From Prevotella sp. khp7 (GTDB lineage Bacteria; Bacteroidota; Bacteroidia; Bacteroidales; Bacteroidaceae): DNA of 64,000 nt. The stretch is taken from positions 124,001-188,000 of the forward strand of contig NZ_FOIV01000004.1 of NCBI RefSeq assembly GCF_900109055.1, read 5' to 3'. Numbering within the stretch: the first letter of the stretch is position 1; each line of letters begins with the position of its first letter. The notes beneath the pieces were generated by a model that was not told where the DNA came from, made no database searches, and saw only the letters and a list, made by a program, of their open reading frames with translations. The translations under genes and the position numbers were made by a program. Positions 50,768-59,897 of this stretch are shown piece by piece.

Positions 50768-51892
50768 TTAAGTTTTCATATTCGCCACAGATTCAACAAA
50801 CCGCATATAAGCGTCAGTCTGGCGCTTGCAGGAATACTTCTCCTTATAGTAGGCCGCTATTCCTTCCAGCTCCGCAGGCGAGGGAGGATGTTGCAAAGCA
50901 TTCAGCATCACCTCCGCCATCGACTCCACCGACTTGGGATCAAAGCTATCCACCATGCCATCCGTCACCTCAAGGAGCGTTTCAATATCCGACACCACCA
51001 CAGGCACCTTGTGAAGAGAAGCCTCTATAGGCGTCAGGCCGAAGCCCTCCCTCAGCGAGGGTGAGACAAACAGGCTGGCATGACTATACAGATAATTCAT
51101 CTCCTCCTCTGAACGATTTGAGATATCAAGGATCACCCTATCCTTCACCCCTAACCTGTCGATGAACACAGACAGATCCTCATATCGGTCCTCGTTGTCA
51201 TTAACGCCTTTCAAGTACAGATGATGCGGTATCCGGTCTTTAATGGCACAGAAAGCAAGGATGAGCCTCTCTGTATTCTTGTACTTCCAGAAAGTATTTA
51301 CATCGAGGATATACGGGATGTTCTCTATCTCCTTTATCTTTCGCTCCCCGACAGTCCTCTCACTGATGCTGTTATATATCACGACAGACTCTTTCCCGCT
51401 ATATCGTCTGACATCCCCTCTCACATATTGCGATATCGTCACGATATGCGGGACAAGGCGATAATAAGCTACAGACTGCAAGAGCCATTTCAGAGCCCTG
51501 TAATAGTGGCTCTCATCCAATTCATTCTTGAAGGGCTGCATATCATGTACAACACAAATCTGATGATATGCTTTAGGATATACGTATGAAGAGAGGTTAA
51601 AATACGTGGTCAGGATGACATCCACCTTGTTTTCTGCCAGCAGCTCCTTCACACGAGAAGGGCACAGTCCCCTTCTATACCTTGGAACATCCTTAAGTCT
51701 GTCAGGCAATACAATCTGATGCATCTCCCTGTCTATCGCGCCAGCGATAAACCCAGACATCTCCGCCCACACCAGGACAGAGACCTGACACTTTGAATAA
51801 TCATGGAATCCTTTTGCCAGGTTATAGGCCATATTAGCAATTCCCATATAAATAGGAGTGCGAATATGCAAAAGGTCTAATACGACGTGCAT
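50768..51892 (-). CDS. Glycosyltransferase family 4
   Basis: The 374-residue protein opens MHVVLDLLHIRTPIYMGIAN, has ICVVHDMQPFKNELDESHYY and ends with EGFGLTPIEASLHKVPVVVS (E-x7-E). It lies 2 bp after the initiating sugar transferase gene and is a candidate for the enzyme adding the second sugar to that primer, by position only. Confidence 0.93.
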   Translation of the reverse strand: MHVVLDLLHIRTPIYMGIANMAYNLAKGFHDYSKCQVSVLVWAEMSGFIAGAIDREMHQIVLPDRLKDVPRYRRGLCPSRVKELLAENKVDVILTTYFNLSSYVYPKAYHQICVVHDMQPFKNELDESHYYRALKWLLQSVAYYRLVPHIVTISQYVRGDVRRYSGKESVVIYNSISERTVGERKIKEIENIPYILDVNTFWKYKNTERLILAFCAIKDRIPHHLYLKGVNDNEDRYEDLSVFIDRLGVKDRVILDISNRSEEEMNYLYSHASLFVSPSLREGFGLTPIEASLHKVPVVVSDIETLLEVTDGMVDSFDPKSVESMAEVMLNALQHPPSPAELEGIAAYYKEKYSCKRQTDAYMRFVESVANMKT

Positions 51893-51894
51893 GA

Positions 51895-52506
51895 TTATAT
51901 CAGTTCCCCTCCATACTCCATCTTCTTACCAAAGATGGTGCAGAGAATCATCTGGAAATCCTTTGCAAAAGAGTAATGATTCAGATAATACAGGTTGATC
52001 CTCACCTTATCCGGGAAGATCACGGTGTCATTATACTCCTGCGGATTATCCACCTTGGCTAACAGATCCTCCTCATCCCGGTACTTCAGACTGGCAGGGC
52101 CAGTGACACCAGGACGGAGTTCTAATATACGACGGGCCTCCCCCTGCAACAGGTCGGCATATCCCGGCACATCGGGACGTGGCCCCACAAAGCTCATGTT
52201 CCCAATCAGCACATCCCACAGCTCGGGCAACTCATCCAGCTTATACCTGCGAAGCGTCGCCCCCAGAGGCGTGATGCGCGCCTCGCCAGCCACAGACACC
52301 GACGAGCCATGATGCGCTACCGTCATCGAGCGGAACTTATGCATGGTAAAGAGTCTGCCATGCCTCCCCACCCTTTTCTGAGTAAAGAGCACAGGCCCTC
52401 CGGGCATCTTCACCTTTATCAGAATGGCCACGACAAGCATCACCGGCCACAGGAGCAGCAAGCCCAGAAAGCCCCAGGTTCTATCGAAAATAAATTTGGA
52501 AATCAT
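51895..52506 (-). CDS. Initiating phosphoglycosyl transferase (PglC/WcaJ catalytic domain)
   Basis: The 203-residue monotopic enzyme has one membrane-inserted N-terminal segment (GLLLLWPVMLVVAILIKV), FTQKRVGRHGRLFTMHKFRSM, the catalytic DELPELWDVL and FVGPRPDVP. It is the short, PglC-like form without the WcaJ N-terminal membrane domain. It transfers a sugar-1-phosphate to undecaprenyl phosphate, a second initiator besides the WecA-type enzyme at 44945-45904. The ATP-grasp and acetyltransferase genes directly upstream may tailor its sugar. Confidence 0.95.
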   Translation of the reverse strand: MISKFIFDRTWGFLGLLLLWPVMLVVAILIKVKMPGGPVLFTQKRVGRHGRLFTMHKFRSMTVAHHGSSVSVAGEARITPLGATLRRYKLDELPELWDVLIGNMSFVGPRPDVPGYADLLQGEARRILELRPGVTGPASLKYRDEEDLLAKVDNPQEYNDTVIFPDKVRINLYYLNHYSFAKDFQMILCTIFGKKMEYGGELI

Positions 52507-52508
52507 TA

Positions 52509-53630
52509 TTATGGATTTAATTTCCCGTTCTTTATCAACTTCTCAAAATAATAAATCATTTCACCAAGGATTGCCTTCTTATCATCCATATAGAAGTCAT
52601 CAAAACCATCAAAGCCCTTAAACGAGAATACCTGTTTCATCTCGGCTTTTGATAGATTTAAAGTCATGGCTCTTCCCACTAAAGTGATGATATCACCCAA
52701 AATCCATTTTGTTTTAGTTCCGACCTTTATACGAATAGGTTCCTCATACTTGCCTTCCGTTGATAACTTGTACAAAACCCATGGAATGTCAAAGCCAGCC
52801 TTTATTGGAGTTGCCAAGCCACCTGTAAAACGAGCATTCGTTTCTATATAAGCAACTCTCCCTGTATTGTTATCATACCTAAAGTCCAAGCCACATACTC
52901 CCTGATAGTCGACGTAATCAAGCAGACGTTTAGCATACATCTCTAACTCAGGCATATCCACGATTATCCTTTGAGTTGTCGTGCCCCCACCTTTAGTCTT
53001 AGTTACTAATGCCTGGTAAACTGATGATTGCCAGAATCCATTCCAACGCACACAATCAACACTATAGTCCGTTCCTCCAATGAATTCTTCTATCATCGTT
53101 TTTCTCCCCTGATGAGCATCTATTAACTTTTCCAGTTCCTCTTTACTCTCTGGAAAGAACACACTTTTCGCAGAATTTCCAATTGCAGTTTTAAATACCA
53201 CAGGATAAGAGTGTACATCTTCAACATGATGATATAACTCAGGAATAGGGACTCCTGCCTGTTGTGCCTTTTGGGAGGATTCTGCCTTATCTGCCATTTC
53301 CAGAAGCAGCCTTTCATGTACATAGGGAATTACCAAATCATGAGGGAATCTGTGTCTATTCCGCATAATGACGACACTCTCGTCATGTGTAGGTAATAAC
53401 ACTTTCGGCTGAAGTTCATTTATTTTATTGACAAGACACTCTATAAAAGCGTCCTCTTCAGTAAAAGGGTCCGGATATATAAAGTAACCTGAATTATATT
53501 TTGACAGGCTACATATATTTTTAGTCGAAGTATCAGCAACTATAACTCTTAATCCATGCGAGGACAAACTTCTCAGAATATTATAGCCGACCCGATTCCA
53601 ACAATATGTTATAATGACATCACAATGCAT
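52509..53630 (-). CDS. ATP-grasp family ligase
   Basis: The 373-residue protein has an N-terminal pre-ATP-grasp Rossmann segment, PVVFKTAIGNSAKSVFF (ATP-binding Lys/Gly loop, about 145-161), MIEEFIGGTDYSVDCV, and GLDFRYDNNTGRVAYIETNA (catalytic D/E/N). ATP-grasp enzymes in polysaccharide loci usually form amide or ester links between a carboxylate and an amine, e.g. attaching amino acids to sugars. It follows the acetyltransferase gene after about 100 bp and precedes the PglC-like gene by 2 bp. Confidence 0.88.
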   Translation of the reverse strand: MHCDVIITYCWNRVGYNILRSLSSHGLRVIVADTSTKNICSLSKYNSGYFIYPDPFTEEDAFIECLVNKINELQPKVLLPTHDESVVIMRNRHRFPHDLVIPYVHERLLLEMADKAESSQKAQQAGVPIPELYHHVEDVHSYPVVFKTAIGNSAKSVFFPESKEELEKLIDAHQGRKTMIEEFIGGTDYSVDCVRWNGFWQSSVYQALVTKTKGGGTTTQRIIVDMPELEMYAKRLLDYVDYQGVCGLDFRYDNNTGRVAYIETNARFTGGLATPIKAGFDIPWVLYKLSTEGKYEEPIRIKVGTKTKWILGDIITLVGRAMTLNLSKAEMKQVFSFKGFDGFDDFYMDDKKAILGEMIYYFEKLIKNGKLNP

Positions 53631-53727
53631 AAATAAAAAAATGTATTATCAACTATCTCTTCACAGTCCTTCACCAAGAACATCAAGAACGACTTCCTAT
53701 TGATTAGTTTTGAGATAATCAAAGCAA

Positions 53728-54320
53728 CTAATGGTTCTCCTTCATTTTTATAACCTTCGCAGGCACACCTGCAACGATCGAATGGGGGGGGTATCTTTTG
53801 TAACAACACTTCCAGCACCAACGGTTGTATAATCCCCGATGGTTACACCACCAATAACATTTACGTTTGCGCCTATAGACACATTATTTCCAATAACAGG
53901 TCTCTTGCCATTTTTTCTTCCGAGCGTTGTACATTGGAGCACTGTGAAGTTTTCTCCAATTGAAGCAGCATTAAGTACGGTGGCATAACAGTGCGGAGCA
54001 TATAACCCTCCTCCTATTTTTAAACTGGAGGGGATAATGAATGTTGGTGATCCTTTTCTGTACCAGCCTATCAGCAACTTCATCGTTAATCCTATACGGT
54101 GATAGAAAATGGTGCGGAAGTATGCATCGTGGTGTAGCTTATTCAGCAACAACACCACTCTCGGCATCCTGATAGAGGTCTTTTCTACCAGACGGTCGAG
54201 GTCTGCATTCAGTTTTCTTCTGTCCATAAGTGAATAACAAAGGAGATGTGGTATATACAGCCAACTGAAACACAGGGGTGTGAAGAGTTCTATACACTCT
54301 CTTACTTTACGTCTGTTCAT
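53728..54320 (-). pseudogene. Serine acetyltransferase-like (LbH) gene, frameshifted at a homopolymer
   Basis: The open frame 53748-54320 encodes a left-handed beta-helix O-acetyltransferase: LKIGGGLYAPHCYATVLNAA, NVSIGANVNVIGGVTIGDYT, VGAGSVVTKD. In the present sequence it ends abnormally (TPPIRSLQVCLRRL). Adding one C to the C8 tract at 53784-53791 restores the expected family ending HSIVAGVPAKVIKMKENH and a stop at 53728-53730. The gene is thus either phase-off by slipped-strand mispairing or affected by a sequencing error. The product likely O-acetylates a glycan or precursor. It is cotranscribed with the ATP-grasp gene. Confidence 0.85.
53784..53791. repeat. G8/C8 homopolymer inside the acetyltransferase gene
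   Basis: Eight consecutive G on the plus strand (C on the coding strand) occur at the exact point where the reading frame leaves the conserved C-terminus. Eight gives the truncated frame; nine gives the intact one. Confidence 0.9.
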
Positions 54321-54444
54321 AATGAATAGTTAACAGTTGAAAAAGTGATAAGAACGGATAAAGCCACTTATAATCTCTCAACTCTCCGAACTTGTCTTTT
54401 ATAAAATGAGCTACATCGTACAACATCTAATTTATCGTAAGTGC

Positions 54445-55575
54445 TTACAAGATTTCATTATAAAAGTCGAGGAGGCATTGCCTGACGAATCCTTGTTCAA
54501 ATCGCTCAGCCACCATCCTACGAGCATTATCTGCCATTCTTTCCCGAGCAGCCTTATCTCTCACCATATTCACCATTGCATCAAACAGCGCGTTCACATT
54601 CTTCGAAGGAATGATGACGCCGTTTTCATCTTGGCGAATAATCTCACGAGAGCCATTAATATCCGTAACGATTGAAGGCAGGCCCATTGCTCCTGCTTCT
54701 AAAACCGTATTCGGGAATCCTTCTCTATAGCTGGGGAATACAAAACAATCAGCTGCTGCATAATATGCAAGTAGTTCATCACCAAGCTTGGGACCAACAT
54801 ACTCAATAGACGGATTCTTATCAATAATATCTCGAGACTCATCAGATATAGGGTCAAGTGTTTCCTCATAACGTCCCACAAGAATTAATCTTGCAGGGAC
54901 AAATCCAGAAAGCCTATCCATTGCCTGGCACAACTCATTTATACCTTTATCTCTTACTATTCGTCCTACAAAAAGAAAAGTTAAAAGAGAATCATTCCGT
55001 ATACTTTCCGATAGTTTCATCACCTCTGGCCTACGTGAGAAATGCTCCATATCGACTCCTCGGACATTACCATATCCCAAGACCCTCATTGGTTTCTTTG
55101 TAATACCATTATTGACGAGATCGCTTTTCACGCCCTCACCCTCAGGAATAATATGGGTTGCGCACGCACATGTGATAGAATCAGTCAACATCAGGATCTT
55201 GCGCTTAAGGCCTGTAGAAGTCGGGAATACCAAACCTGTAAAAGTATGAATTCTGATTGGCACCCTAGTCAAGTATGCTGCCATCATACATAACAGGCCT
55301 GCTTTGGGAGTCATCGAATGCACTATTGTGGGTTTTTCTTCTTTAATTATCCTAATTATGCTAAACAAAGACTTTATATCACTCATAATAGATATGCGTC
55401 TTTCCATGGGGACGCTCAAAACCTTAACGCCCATATCCGCAAGTTCTTTTTGTTCCTGACCAGGAGAAGATAAAGACACGACATCAAATCCACAAACTTG
55501 CATATCTTTCACAAAAGGTTTATAGAAATCAATAGAATGAGAGGATGTGACAGCCCTTATTATTTTTTTCCTCAT
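54445..55575 (-). CDS. Glycosyltransferase family 4
   Basis: The 376-residue protein starts KIIRAVTSSHSIDFYKPFVK, with HSMTPKAGLLCMMAAYLTRV, LLTFLFVGRIVRDKGINELC and EGFPNTVLEAGAMGLPSIVT (E-x7-E). It resembles GT4 enzymes adjacent to PglC-type initiators that add the second residue. It is separated from the acetyltransferase gene by a 124-bp gap without recognisable signals. Confidence 0.92.
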   Translation of the reverse strand: MRKKIIRAVTSSHSIDFYKPFVKDMQVCGFDVVSLSSPGQEQKELADMGVKVLSVPMERRISIMSDIKSLFSIIRIIKEEKPTIVHSMTPKAGLLCMMAAYLTRVPIRIHTFTGLVFPTSTGLKRKILMLTDSITCACATHIIPEGEGVKSDLVNNGITKKPMRVLGYGNVRGVDMEHFSRRPEVMKLSESIRNDSLLTFLFVGRIVRDKGINELCQAMDRLSGFVPARLILVGRYEETLDPISDESRDIIDKNPSIEYVGPKLGDELLAYYAAADCFVFPSYREGFPNTVLEAGAMGLPSIVTDINGSREIIRQDENGVIIPSKNVNALFDAMVNMVRDKAARERMADNARRMVAERFEQGFVRQCLLDFYNEIL

Positions 55576-55583
55576 ATTTAGGT

Positions 55584-56849
55584 TTATCTTTTCAATAAGT
55601 TATTATTTATACTGGCCAACATCAACGCTTGCAATATGAAAAAAGGAGGATTAGCTGCACCTCCGTGAGTAGCATATGCAATTAAAAAAGTAACAACTAT
55701 CACAAAAGGTATTATGTTAGTCTTTATATACAATCTCCTTAGAACCAAGAACTCTATTAGTATAAAGACAAGGAAGCCGATGACTCCATATGAGAAGTAA
55801 TAGTCAAATATCATGGAATGAGCATACGCATCCGAGGAAGATATTCGGGCAATATTTCCAGGGCCAGTTCCCAATATAATATATTGTTCTCCAAGAGAAC
55901 TTATCTTATTTAAATGATCTATCCAAATTTCTGTTCTACCATTTCCAGTTTCAAATTCTTCATATTCGAAAAGGCGTTCGGTTCTGAAGAGACCCAACGA
56001 CTCTATATAAATATATGCCACAAGCGTTAAGGCTGCCACTAACACAAGTACTATTGAAGATTTAATGCTTTTGGGGGAAAGCAAGGCCAATAAAATAACG
56101 CCCAAGGCTAATGCCAGCATCAATCCTCTAGCTAAGGTCATAAAAGTAACCAATAGAAAGAGTAATAAAAGTGCGCCATCAATTATCTTGACGATGTAGC
56201 GTTTCTTAAGGTTCTCAAACAAGTAAACCTTGCCTATAAATGAAAACAAAAGGAAAGACATTGGGATGGCACATAGAAAAGCCATCGTTTTAACATTTTC
56301 GCCAAAAGTCAAACGTCCAGTCATAGATTCGAGTCCGCCTGCATATAAAAAAAGACATACAAGCACAGCACTGCATATATATGAGAAAATTACAATTGGG
56401 ACATCTTTACTTGTAAAAGACTCGGAAATCGTAAAGAAGATGGTCATACAGATAATTTGCAGAGCAAGAGTTACACCATCTGGTTTATATCCAAAAGCGA
56501 ATGAGATCAGGACTATAGAAAGACATAACAGATAAACACCAAATAGCTTTGAACGTTTTTTCCGCTTAAAAACATCTATGAATGATGAAAGCAAAAATGG
56601 AACAAAAGCTAAGGTATAATAAAAACCCGTGGAAAGCAATGAAACAAATGGGCCCGAAATAATAATGGCTCCAAGTGCCATACCACGATGTCTAAAAAAA
56701 CCCAGGAATGAAAAAAGCAGCGATATTGCCACCAAAGGCCCATCTTGCATTCTTGTCGCAAAAAACAAGACCAAGATAGAATAAGCAGTAATAATATACG
56801 CCTCTGATTTTCTTAGATTATCAAATATGGATTTTCGTTGTGCAACCAT
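55584..56849 (-). CDS. O-antigen polymerase/ligase (Wzy_C family)
   Basis: The 421-residue integral membrane protein has about 11-12 hydrophobic segments and a large loop with FETGNGRTEIWIDHLNKI, ILGTGPGN and YAHSMIFDYYFSYGVIGFLV, the Wzy_C/WaaL signature. It is the only polymerase or ligase in the window and should join repeat units in the periplasm. It overlaps the upstream GT2 gene by 1 nt. Confidence 0.9.
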   Translation of the reverse strand: MVAQRKSIFDNLRKSEAYIITAYSILVLFFATRMQDGPLVAISLLFSFLGFFRHRGMALGAIIISGPFVSLLSTGFYYTLAFVPFLLSSFIDVFKRKKRSKLFGVYLLCLSIVLISFAFGYKPDGVTLALQIICMTIFFTISESFTSKDVPIVIFSYICSAVLVCLFLYAGGLESMTGRLTFGENVKTMAFLCAIPMSFLLFSFIGKVYLFENLKKRYIVKIIDGALLLLFLLVTFMTLARGLMLALALGVILLALLSPKSIKSSIVLVLVAALTLVAYIYIESLGLFRTERLFEYEEFETGNGRTEIWIDHLNKISSLGEQYIILGTGPGNIARISSSDAYAHSMIFDYYFSYGVIGFLVFILIEFLVLRRLYIKTNIIPFVIVVTFLIAYATHGGAANPPFFILQALMLASINNNLLKR

Positions 56850-57778
56850 TAGTATTTCTTCTGAATGTTAGGTACAAAACTGTAGGACGTATTATGAGCA
56901 TATCTATCTAACAAATATATCATATACTTAATCCAAACAATTAGCGGTATTTTTGATTTACAGATATTCTTAAAAGCTCTCTTATAGTGTCTATGTGAAA
57001 CAAGATAACGAGTCCAATCGATATCATACATTGCTTCGACATTACGTTTGTCTATAGGAGACAATTTATCTATATGTGATTGAAAACTCTTTCTAAAGCT
57101 CATTTCCCGATCAAATGACTGCTGATAAGTGAATGACACCGTTCTGAAATCAAAAAAAATTTCCATCAAAGGCTCATCAACATATGCAACCTTATATTTT
57201 TCGAGTATTCGGAGATTATATTCTAAATCCTGATTCCGCAAAAAAGACTCATCAAATAAGCCGATATCATCTACAGCACTCTTTCTATAAAAAAGATTAG
57301 AACCTGATCCATGATAAAATGAACGCATCAGAGCCCGAACATAAACATCATCTTCAACCTTTTCCTGCGAACGTTGTATTTTACCATTTCGCATATGCTT
57401 GATATAGGCAGTATAGCAGGCACCATAATCTGCGCCTTTTTCATCCAGACATTTGGTCATCAACTCCAATCGTTCAGGCAAATAAATATCATCATCATCA
57501 AGAAATGAGATATATTCACCAGTTGCATGTCTTATCCCCGTATTCCGAGCTGCAGCCCCATTCTTATTAACGTCATGGCGAAGATAGATAATATTCTTCG
57601 TATCTTTATAACGTTTCATCATATCAGCGGTCTGCTTTCCTGACTCAGTATTTATGCCATTATCATCAACAACAATTATTTCTATATCTTTCAGTGTTTG
57701 AGCCAAAACACTATCAACAGCACGGCAAACACACTCAGCACGATGGTATGTCGGAATTATAACACTAACTTTTACCAT
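56849..57778 (-). CDS. Glycosyltransferase family 2
   Basis: The 309-residue protein has VSVIIPTYHRAECVCRAVDS, IIVVDDNGINT, NGAAARNTGIRHATGEYISFLDDDD (GT-A motifs). It overlaps the flippase gene by 7 nt. Confidence 0.93.
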   Translation of the reverse strand: MVKVSVIIPTYHRAECVCRAVDSVLAQTLKDIEIIVVDDNGINTESGKQTADMMKRYKDTKNIIYLRHDVNKNGAAARNTGIRHATGEYISFLDDDDIYLPERLELMTKCLDEKGADYGACYTAYIKHMRNGKIQRSQEKVEDDVYVRALMRSFYHGSGSNLFYRKSAVDDIGLFDESFLRNQDLEYNLRILEKYKVAYVDEPLMEIFFDFRTVSFTYQQSFDREMSFRKSFQSHIDKLSPIDKRNVEAMYDIDWTRYLVSHRHYKRAFKNICKSKIPLIVWIKYMIYLLDRYAHNTSYSFVPNIQKKY

Positions 57779-59244
57779 TCCCTTTTCTTAATAAATTTAT
57801 GTGTTAGCGGATTGTTTAGAATCATCGATTTAATATAACAATATCCAAATATCTTAAATAAAGAAGATGCAATCCAATATAACAAAGCACATAGAAGGAT
57901 GCCTAATAATATCGTAAAATAAACATTTAGATTAAGCCAGCAAAACAAAGGGAATGCGCAGCCAACCATAAAAGCGGTAATCGCAATAATAGGAACTATA
58001 TCGCGAATGATGTATCTAAGAGGATATTTCACGGTCAATCTACAAGCCACAGCACCTATAATGACACTTAAAATACTTGTAATCGCGGCACTAACAGCAA
58101 TTCCCATTGGCCCATAATCCATATGAATAGCAATTATCAGCAACAATACTCCAATGGTTTTTTTCAAGATCTCAATCTTCAGTCGAACATCACTTCTTCC
58201 TACAGCAGTGATGGCTTGAACTTGTGCCGACGCAATAGGATGAAAAGCCATCGTGAAACAGCAAATATACAAAAAAGGTAAAAGAGGAAGCCATTTCTCT
58301 GTTAAAAGTACAACCACAAGAGGTTTGGCTATTACAGACAAGGTTCCAAGGCAAAAGAACAATACATATGAATTTATATTTATCGATTTATAAAGAAGAC
58401 TGTGGAGGGCTTTTATATCATCCTGTTTTTTTGACAATGCGGAAAAAATAACAGATTTTATTGATGTATCAACACCCGTTACAAGAACATGAGGTAATTG
58501 TGCGCCTTTAGAATAATATGCCAAGTTAGCTGACGTATATTTCTTTCCTATAACCAAATTATTTAATTGGGAATAGATTGTATTCAGAAGTCCTGCTGCA
58601 AGGATCTTCCACCCAAAGGAAAACATCTCATGTGCCTTCAACTTATCAAATCCAAAAGATGGTTTCCAATCCATTATTCCAAGTAAAACCAAGGAAAGAA
58701 TAATGCTCTGACTCAGTTGCTGGACGATAAGTGCCCAATACCCTAATCCTATGAAAGCTGCGATAACGCCCAAAACCCCAGAAGATACGCTTGCTGTAAC
58801 ATTACACTTCAACAACTTTTGGAACTTCATCTCACGAGTCGCAATTGCTATCTGAATAGAATTCAGTGACCCAGGAATAAGCAGTAGAGCCAAGACTCGC
58901 AGACTCTCGCACATACCTTCTTCGGCATAGAATCTTTCAATAAAAGGGGCTCCTGAAAACAAAAGGACATAAAAGAAAAAGCCTATTGCCAAATTAATAG
59001 TAAACCCTGTGCTATAATCTATACTATCTGCCTCTTTTTTCTGCACAATGGCCATATTGAAACCATTATTGATAAATATACCTGCGATATTGGTAAAAAC
59101 CACCATCATGGCAACTATACCATATTCTGATGGTGATAGAATGCGTGCAATAACAATCTGCACTAGAAGTTGGAAAGACATGACTGAATAGCGTTCCAAC
59201 ACCTTATATATCATCGAAGATGATACCGTATTTTCAGACCTCAT
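57772..59244 (-). CDS. Polysaccharide flippase (Wzx, MOP superfamily), second of two
   Basis: The 490-residue protein has about 12-14 hydrophobic segments and LARILSPSEYGIVAMMVVFT-like N-terminal sequence with NGFNMAIVQKKEAD, typical of the LPS/teichuronic acid exporters (WzxC-type). It lies in a run with the polymerase and GT56 genes, so it probably exports the PglC-primed unit. It overlaps the next gene by 4 nt. Confidence 0.9.
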   Translation of the reverse strand: MRSENTVSSSMIYKVLERYSVMSFQLLVQIVIARILSPSEYGIVAMMVVFTNIAGIFINNGFNMAIVQKKEADSIDYSTGFTINLAIGFFFYVLLFSGAPFIERFYAEEGMCESLRVLALLLIPGSLNSIQIAIATREMKFQKLLKCNVTASVSSGVLGVIAAFIGLGYWALIVQQLSQSIILSLVLLGIMDWKPSFGFDKLKAHEMFSFGWKILAAGLLNTIYSQLNNLVIGKKYTSANLAYYSKGAQLPHVLVTGVDTSIKSVIFSALSKKQDDIKALHSLLYKSININSYVLFFCLGTLSVIAKPLVVVLLTEKWLPLLPFLYICCFTMAFHPIASAQVQAITAVGRSDVRLKIEILKKTIGVLLLIIAIHMDYGPMGIAVSAAITSILSVIIGAVACRLTVKYPLRYIIRDIVPIIAITAFMVGCAFPLFCWLNLNVYFTILLGILLCALLYWIASSLFKIFGYCYIKSMILNNPLTHKFIKKREW

Positions 59245-59897
59245 GACTCAAAAAATGCGATATGTTTACTATACATCTTTTCTTTTTTTCTGGCAATATC
59301 TAACTTACATCCAGTCACGCCACCAAAGAAATGTTTTCCGTCCAAAAGATAATATGGGATATCCATGTGGTAATACATACATAACGCCGCCCTATGTTTC
59401 CCATCATATATATATTTTTTCCCATTCCATTCATATACTTTGACAGGCTCAACTTTACCCGACAGGATTTTCTCACTGCATACTTTGTTCTTCTCATAAA
59501 AAGCGGAGAAATCAAATATCCGATGATACCCAATCCGACCATCAAGAGTCCCAGCATGGTAGCGTTTTATGTAATCTGTGTCAGAAGGGTTGTCACCTTC
59601 ACATAAACACTTTACAAAATAAAAATGTGGACTTTCTATCAGCGGGCAGTTTAACAACGTATAAGGATCTTTTAAGAAATCGGGGCCGAGATACAAATCT
59701 GTTCCATCTGTATGATAAATCTCTCCCAAAGGCACACTATTCACTGTTTTTCTGAATGAACTAGCGTTCATCATCTTTATACCGACCTTCGTTTCAGAAA
59801 TCTTCAAAACACAGAAGTACTTGCATACTTTCTCGAAAAAGCGCCAAAAGTAGTAACGAATACTTATTATCATTTTATTTTTTTTCCAATATTTCAA
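59241..59897 (-). CDS. ParB/Srx-like fold protein in the glycan operon
   Basis: The 218-residue protein's C-terminal half contains VKVYEWNGKKYIYDGKHRAA and LCMYYHMDIPYYLLDG, the pattern of the ParB/sulfiredoxin nucleotide-binding fold (GxHRxxA). The N-terminal 30 residues are aromatic and basic (FWRFFEKVCKYFCVL). Some ParB-fold proteins are kinases or NTP-binding enzymes; a sugar- or lipid-modifying kinase is possible but speculative. The start could instead be Met9 at 59873, which avoids a 23-nt overlap with the upstream gene. Confidence 0.7.
   Translation of the reverse strand: MKYWKKNKMIISIRYYFWRFFEKVCKYFCVLKISETKVGIKMMNASSFRKTVNSVPLGEIYHTDGTDLYLGPDFLKDPYTLLNCPLIESPHFYFVKCLCEGDNPSDTDYIKRYHAGTLDGRIGYHRIFDFSAFYEKNKVCSEKILSGKVEPVKVYEWNGKKYIYDGKHRAALCMYYHMDIPYYLLDGKHFFGGVTGCKLDIARKKEKMYSKHIAFFES

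Noticed and set aside
53609..53821. Separate 70-residue gene between the ATP-grasp and acetyltransferase genes
   Set aside because: It is the frame reached with one C fewer in the homopolymer; the conserved acetyltransferase ending lies in the third frame.
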